A stretch of 64,000 bases of DNA from positions 8,494,001 through 8,558,000 of the forward strand of contig JBHGNT010000003.1 in the NCBI GenBank assembly GCA_043228905.1. Direction: 5' to 3'. A program made the translations under genes and the position numbers. The notes below the pieces were generated by a model, which was given only the letters and a program-made list of their open reading frames with translations, searched no databases and was not told the DNA's origin. Position 1 is the stretch's first letter. Every line of letters starts with the position of its first letter. The stretch is from Azolla caroliniana (lineage: Eukaryota; Polypodiophyta). Positions 58,801 through 64,000 of the stretch are shown one piece after another.

Positions 58801-60694
58801 TCCAGGTTGGTATTTTGCACCTAGTATTTGGCAATCCATTGGTTGTCAATTGGCAAGCCTATGTAAGTTTTAGGCAGATATTATTATTCATCCTTTTACA
58901 CTTGTGTAATTTTTCTTTTGTGCTGGTCCACAACCCTATTATAGATGATATTTCTTTAATATCTTTAGAAATACTTATCTATATATATTATAGAGGTCCA
59001 TTCTTTAACATCAGAGATTTTGTGAGTCACTGATAAGAAGACCGAAAAAAGTAGGATGTGTATGTCAGAACCAGGAGTGGTATAATTAGGTAAGGTCTTT
59101 CATTTCAAGAGATCAACAATAATGCTCCATAAGGCAACTAAAAAGGTTTTGACAGATCATCTTTGAAATATATGATTAGAAATGTCCAAAACTGTGTGTG
59201 TGATTTTTTCCAGTCATTAATGAACATCCTTAAGGTCTTAAAACATACCATGGTTTTCGGCAAGGATGGCGTCATTGGAATCAGTTGACGAGATTGCTTG
59301 AGCGCAAGCTCCTCCAATCTCTGGCTTTCAAGTGATACCTATTATGTAAAATGCAAGTTCATCAGAAATTCAGAGGAATAAATGATAATGAAGTAGCCAA
59401 AATCATCAAGCTTAGAATGCTCACTTGGGGGGGTGTCCGTACACGTGGTGGATTCTGAGCAAGAGCTTCTGCCATGTTTAGGGGAGCTATGGTTCCTATT
59501 GGAACTCCCCCAACAGAATTTGCAACCTGGCTAGAGTTTGCAGTAGATGCAACACTCACAGTAACAGTGGGTGCCTGTATATTACCATTGGGGATGTGTC
59601 CTTCGGCAAGAAGAGAGCTCCAGCCATCAGTTCCTCTACAATTGGGCACTTCTGCAAGCACAGAACTCCGAGCATCGATTCCTCTAGAATTGGGTACTTC
59701 TGAAAGAAGTGACCCCCGGGCATCAATTCCTCTAGAATTGGGTACTTCTGCAAGAAGAGAACTCCGAACATCAATGCCACTCAAATTCATAGATGATGAG
59801 ACTGCTACAGTAACAGGAAAACCACCCATCAATCCAGGTGATGATGCCCGATTCAAGTCTGGCCTAGCAGACCCTTGCCAGAGAGGCCGTGGACTCCCCA
59901 CCATAGCACGTGGACTAGCAACAGAGCAGTTTCCATTCAAAGAAATTGGAGGGAAGCTATTTTGCTTTTCATCCGAACCAAGAGTAGGGAAATTGCGATC
60001 AAAGACTGCTTTATGCCTACTTGTAGATAGGCTCTCATTCACACAAGGCAAAGAGGGTACCATTTCAGTTAGTTTCCGAATGCCTTGTTGTTCGGATAGT
60101 CTGGGAGACTGAGACTGAGACCTTCTCAGCTTCCTTTCAGAATCAAGTTTAAGAGACAATCTGGTAGGTAACAGGCCATAATCTCTATCTTTATCCTTTT
60201 CCTCGGCAGCCATGCCAAGAAGCCATTCTTTTCTCCTATCCTTATCACTCCAATGATCCAGATCATATTCTTGGTCAGTATTCCGAGGTGCTGGGGTATT
60301 CCTTTCAATGTCGTGGTTTCGTGCCGAGGAGCTCCGATGCAAATTATACTGAGAGAACTGATTGCCCAAGTGATCTTTCTCAGGTAGTGTTCGTTCAAGA
60401 GCACTTCTCCGAGTAGATGGAGAGAATATCTTGTCAGAAGTAGCTGAATTCCAAGTAAAATCTGAACTATTCCCACCTAAAGAAGTTTTTGTTCGAGAAA
60501 ACCCACCATCATCTACAAAATTAGAAGCAAATAACATTCAATCGCCATAGTGACAGCTTAAATCAACACTAAATTTGTTGACGACTGTTATGGGAACTTC
60601 GAGAAATACCTTGAAAAGTTTGTGTGGCTGAGCCACCTCCCCCAGTTCCTTTCAGCCATTCTGGGATGAAAGAAGGTTCACTTCTCTCCACCAT
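52830..60694 (-). CDS. Vasculin/GPBP1-like nuclear protein, plant uncharacterised family (five coding exons)
   Basis: Coding exons on the minus strand are 60694-60610, 60512-59425, 59338-59249, 54200-53403 and 53006-52830. All have GT-AG borders with matching phases and total 745 residues. The N-terminus is MVERSEPSFIPEWLKGTG. Residues 29-391 are Ser/Pro-rich and charged (DKDRRKEWLLGMAAEEKDKD), with a 16-residue motif (GIDARSSLLAEVPNSR-like) four times in a row. Exon 3 reads RLEELALKQSRQLIPMTPS, a signature of this plant family. Near the end come FMRSLGWEENAEGSELTEEE and INAFYHE, then a Ser/acidic tail SSDSETDDE. That C-terminal pattern resembles animal vasculin (GC-rich promoter-binding protein 1), a nuclear transcription regulator; function in plants is not established. 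No membrane or signal segment was seen. The third intron (5,048 bp) is unusually long and full of repeats. Confidence 0.85.
53040..53345. repeat. Degenerate telomere-like (TTTAGGG) DNA in intron 4
   Basis: The 396-bp last intron of the vasculin-like gene is crowded with GGGTTTAGGG, GGGATTAGGG, GGGTTAGG and similar. These are imperfect copies of the plant telomere repeat spread over about 300 bp rather than a clean array. Confidence 0.65.
57171..58564. repeat. Three tandem copies of a 465-468-bp unit in intron 3
   Basis: Units start GATCCGGAATCACCTACTCA at 57171, 57636 and 58104 and end with AGGATCCGTGCACTAACCT. They are nearly identical, so the triplication is recent. On the minus strand a stretch reads ILEVVCEFDELFGKPPPIP, like the junction between gypsy protease and reverse transcriptase, so the unit may have come from a retroelement. 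The plus frame (from 57368) is also open but has no recognisable domain. Confidence 0.9.
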
Positions 60695-62195
60695 AATTGT
60701 ATACCATTATGGGATGTCAAATGACCATCTGGAACCAGATCCCTAACTCAAATCCTAATAGATACACATACGGTTTCTGAATTCCCTATGCCCTTGCAAT
60801 AATATTTTGCTTTCAACTGAACATTGGCGAGGCGATTATAGCCAGATTGAGAAAAAATGTTCACAGAACAGTGTGTAGGAAAGCAAGAAGAAAAAAAGGG
60901 GGAAGCACTTTACTCACAGAAAAAATACAGACAAGAGATATGCACAAATAATAGAGTGACAGAAACAGAGATTAACTGTACTTAGTGAACTCCACATGCA
61001 CCAAGAATGCACATGTACAAAGGGCCCGACGCAAAATGCAATAGAAGAAAAATCGTGGGCAAAAGAAACTAAAGCAAAGACTTAACTAAGAGGCTAAAGA
61101 CAAGGCAGGAATGGCCGGGCAAAACGTGTGGCTTTGAAGGTGTCCAAGACAGTTAACAGCAAGAAAGAAAAAGCGAAAAAAGCTTAATAGAGGAATCGAG
61201 ACCCTTCCGAAGTGAGACCATGCTATTTCAAGGAGATAATTAAAGGTCAAAGAAAACCAAAAACAATGGGGCTAAACAGAACAAAGTTTGAATGACTGAA
61301 CCAAAATCTGAAAAGAGCTAAAGCAAAAATCAAAACATGAAGGGACTGATCTAACCCAAATCCTAAAGGCCAAACCGAACTTAAATCAAACCAAAATTCG
61401 AGCCTCCATAAATGCTTACATTACGACTTTTCGAGAGATTGAACAGAGTGAACCAAACAAGTTTGATTATATAATGGGATCCAAAACACAATTTTCTTGA
61501 AAGAATCCAACAAGCACAGGATCAGAAGCCCAATTTCTCTTTAAAAAAACGCAAGAAGGATATAGGGATCAAAAGAACAGTTTCCTGAAATGAAGCACAA
61601 GAGGGGCCAAGAATAATAATTTCTTAAAACAGCCCAAGAAAGACGGAAAAAATCTCTCTACCTCTTCTTCTTGTTCGCCCTCTTGCTTTCTTCTTCTTCT
61701 TCTTCTTCTTCTTCTTTTGCCTCTTCTCGTCCAGAAAGCAGAAATCCCTTCAATCAGTGCATGCAAGGATTGGAACGGCTGACTTGCAGAGATGGAATTC
61801 TAGGGTTCGTTTCTGTTTCCACTGAGATGGAATCGAGTGATTCTTGATGCAATCTACGGGTGTAAGTAGCTTTCATGCGGTAATCAAAGGTAGGGTTTTC
61901 CTGCTCGCAGAGATGGAATTAGGGTTTTCCTGTTGTGATATCAAGTGAAACAAAAAGAAAGGGGGGGGAGGAAGGGCAGGATCTACACCTAATGAGAGTT
62001 TTTTTTTTGTTTTCTTTGCTTCCTTGTTTCCCGAGGAGGGAGGAGAAAAAGAAGGGAAGAAACTAAAAAAACACAAACAAAACAAAAAAAGTCAAGAGTT
62101 TTTTTCTTTTTTTTCTTCGTGTTTTGTTTGTAGGATAGGAAGGGGGAAGGAGGAAGAAAGTTAGGGTAAAGAAAAGGGAGGGGAGGGGGAGGGTA
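60695..62195 (-). promoter_or_regulatory. 5' UTR and promoter region of the vasculin-like gene
   Basis: Upstream of the start codon (60694) the minus strand shows leader-type segments: AACCCTAGAATTCCATCTCT (about 61815-61790) and AAAACCCTAATTCCATCTCT (about 61930-61905), plus a (GAA)n run at 61689-61716. AAACCCTA-containing GA-rich leaders are common in plant 5' UTRs, so transcription probably starts between about 61.8 and 62.5 kb. A 5'-UTR intron is likely but its borders could not be set. Confidence 0.4.
61689..61716. repeat. (TTC)n microsatellite
   Basis: About nine TTC units in the probable 5' UTR (GAA on the sense strand). Confidence 0.9.
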
Positions 62196-62494
62196 TTCTG
62201 CTTCTCTTTCTGATTTCTCTCTGTGCTTTTTAGGGTTTCTGCTTCTGTTTTTCTTGGCTATGGCGGAACAGAGCAGAAGAACAAAATTGCCTTTCTTCCC
62301 CTGATTGAAGATCTCCACCGTTCTGCTTTCCTTTCTAATTTCTCTCTGTGCTTTTTAGGGTTTCTGCGTCTGTTTTTCTTGGCTATGGCGGAACAGAGCA
62401 GAAGAACAGAAGAAGAAGAAGAAGTAAAAAGAAACAGTATAATAATTATCGGTAACTAAATTGCCTTTCTTCCCCCGATTGAAGATCTCCACCG
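62196..62494. repeat. Tandem duplication of a leader/promoter-like 125-bp unit
   Basis: Unit 1 (62196-62320) and unit 2 (62321-62494) both run from TTCTGCTT to GAAGATCTCCACCG. They share GTGCTTTTTAGGGTTTCTGC and GGCTATGGCGGAACAGAGCA. Unit 2 carries an extra 49 bp including (GAA)n. On the plus strand each copy has a well-placed ATG opening a short frame (MAEQSRRT..., 14 and 24 codons); on the minus strand it reads as a GA-rich leader with AAACCCTAAAAAGCAC. Confidence 0.85.
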
Positions 62495-62654
62495 TCCGAT
62501 CTCAACCGCCCGATTCGCGCCACGTGTCCCACCCTCCTCTCTCTCTCTCTGCTTCTTTCTTCTCCCTTTCCTTCTTCTTCTTCTTCTTCCAAAATGCTTC
62601 TACAAAAAAAATTTAAAAAATAAAGAACAGTAAAAAAGAGACTCAAAAGTGTAA

Positions 62655-63085
62655 TAATCGGCAACGGTTCGGTTCGGCTTGAGAGTGTCAAAACCGAACC
62701 GGTTTGAAACCGATCCGTCTACCATTTCTTGAAACTACCGAACCACGAAACCGCTAAACCGAACCGTTAAAAAATTTCCAAACCGTTAAAACCGCGATTT
62801 CATGGTTCGGTTTTGGTTTTCAATTTTAAATTTTATTATTTTAAACTTTAAATTTTCAAAATTTTAAAGATTTTCCTAAAATGTGACAAAGGCTTCAAAA
62901 TGAAAAGATTGTTTAAAAGCAATTTTTTTTATTTTAAAATAATAATAATAATAATAAACCGTTTAAATCGAGGTTTCTAGCTATTAAAACCAAACCGAAC
63001 CGTTTAAAAAAACTTGAACCTGAACCGAACCATTTAAACCGTTAAGCCGCGGTTTCGCGGTGCTGTCCGAACCGATTGTTACTCA
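62655..63085. mobile_element. AACCGAACC-type palindromic element, third copy
   Basis: Left end AATCGGCAACGGTTCGGTTC, right end TGTCCGAACCGATTGTTACT. The two are roughly inverted (TAATAATCGG..GGTTCGG against TAACAATCGGTTCGG). The interior consists of degenerate GAACCGTTTAAACC and complement plus an (AAT)n run near 62938-62956. Related to 11178-11696 and 28195-28590. Confidence 0.55.
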
Positions 63086-63496
63086 AGTGATAAATTTTCC
63101 CTACTTTTTTTGTTTTTTTACAAATATGACCAAAGAGATAGATAGATAGATTTTTTTTATCATCCGCAGAGAGGCCAATCTAGACCCATGAAGAAATATC
63201 GTGTGGGAAATTAGTGTGTCGAGAGTGCGGGAAAAAAAACCTTATCTGGGGATTTATATGGGGATGTTTTTTTTCCTGTTGTAGCTGCTTGTAATATGTT
63301 GCTTTCTTGTTGTTGCGTATGTCGATCAACAATGCAATTCACACCGCTTTATCTCCCTCCACTTACATCGATCAATTTTGGAGGCAACCTCAATACCAAA
63401 TCAAGCATCTTAGCAAAAAAAAACCGAAAAATGAAGACTTTTGATTATCTCACACTTACAGACAACAATATATACATATGTATATGTATATATAAG

Positions 63497-63497
<1 letters not shown>
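63086..63497. other. Intergenic, nothing recognised
   Basis: GATA-like run near 63140 and homopolymer T/A runs; no gene. Confidence 0.4.

Positions 63498-63499
<2 letters not shown>

Positions 63500-63537
<38 letters not shown>
63500..63537. repeat. (AT)n microsatellite
   Basis: About 19 AT units. Confidence 0.95.
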
Positions 63538-63539
<2 letters not shown>

Positions 63540-63554
63540 TGATATTGGAGTATG

Positions 63555-63720
63555 CAGCACAATTGGAATATGCGTAATGCTTTCATGTTTGATGGTAAAC
63601 ATTGGGTGAAAAACAATATGAAGAAATTGAAAGGCATTATTATGTGGAATTTCGAGATGTTAGAGAATGTGGGGATCATTTCCTCAAGTGCATATTCAGG
63701 TTTTCTAATGACTTTATAGG
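63555..63720 (+). mobile_element. Short LINE-like scrap (region after zf-RVT)
   Basis: The plus frame reads WNMRNAFMFDGKHW and KNNMKKLKGIIMWNFEML, which resembles the W.RN..F....I....W segment that follows the zinc-binding domain of plant LINE reverse transcriptases. Too short to place in a family. Confidence 0.4.
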
Positions 63721-63816
63721 ATGTCTATCTCCCAACATAGGATAGGTAGTCAGCGTAGACTAAGAAGTTGTCAAAAATGGATTTTACATACAATTAATAT
63801 AATTGTGTGCTTTTAC

Positions 63817-63818
<2 letters not shown>

Positions 63819-63870
<52 letters not shown>
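63819..63870. repeat. (AG)n microsatellite, about 26 units
   Basis: Uninterrupted AG dinucleotide run. Confidence 0.97.
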
Positions 63871-63873
<3 letters not shown>

Positions 63874-64000
63874 TTTGCATTAGCCTTTTTCACATGGGAC
63901 TCTATAGGTTCATAAGGATGTACCTAGAGATTAGGGATGTTATGGGAACCTTGATTGATTTTGTGGTGAACTGATAGGATATTATATTCCATCATATGTA

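Noticed and set aside
1-64000. CRISPR arrays, phage or bacterial operons
   Set aside because: No regularly spaced repeat-spacer pattern and no prokaryotic gene organisation; the content is clearly that of a plant nuclear genome.

Overview
The window looks like nuclear DNA of a flowering plant. It has two intron-containing plant genes with GT-AG introns, plant Ty1/copia, Ty3/gypsy and LINE remnants with tRNA-iMet-type primer sites, TTTAGGG-like DNA and AAACCCTAA boxes, many short microsatellites and AT-rich intergenic DNA. I cannot name the species. No bacterial, organellar or viral gene cluster was seen, and no tRNA, rRNA or CRISPR array.

Layout. 1-10.1 kb is a mosaic of broken retroelements: a gypsy integrase end with polypurine tract and LTR start, an ACAT-rich array, a 5'-truncated LINE, and a GC-rich gypsy gag-protease fragment (minus) whose LTR is inserted in a second, internally deleted gypsy element. 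An orphan minus-strand LTR plus primer site follows. 10.7-12.7 kb holds a 134-bp tandem repeat, a palindromic AACCGAACC-type element, a higher-order minisatellite and a TATG microsatellite. 14.0-16.9 kb is another gypsy pol remnant (minus) with a chromodomain-like tail. 17-35 kb is gene-poor, AT-rich DNA with dispersed and inverted repeats. 36.4-38.9 kb is a two-exon WIP-type C2H2 zinc-finger transcription factor gene (plus), preceded by three AAACCCTAA boxes and followed by a tandem array. 41.5-49.3 kb is a second retroelement cluster: a minus copia, a plus copia with its LTR head-to-head to the first, a second copia fragment and a LINE with an A-rich tail. About 49.5 kb carries a relic exon of a hexose-transporter-like gene. 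52.6-62.5 kb is a five-exon minus-strand gene for a nuclear, vasculin/GPBP1-like protein, with a 5-kb third intron containing a triplicated 465-bp unit. The last 1.5 kb has another AACCGAACC-type element, microsatellites and a short LINE scrap.

The two intact genes face the same 14-kb interval from opposite sides (WIP on plus, the vasculin-like gene on minus, so their 3' ends converge on it). They have no obvious functional link. The most interesting points are the WIP protein (a linker of about 187 residues where the family has about 12, an extra residue inside the third zinc finger, and a duplicated 3' splice-site region in its intron), a family of palindromic AACCGAACC elements, and two divergent LINE copies with the same long domain between reverse transcriptase and zf-RVT.
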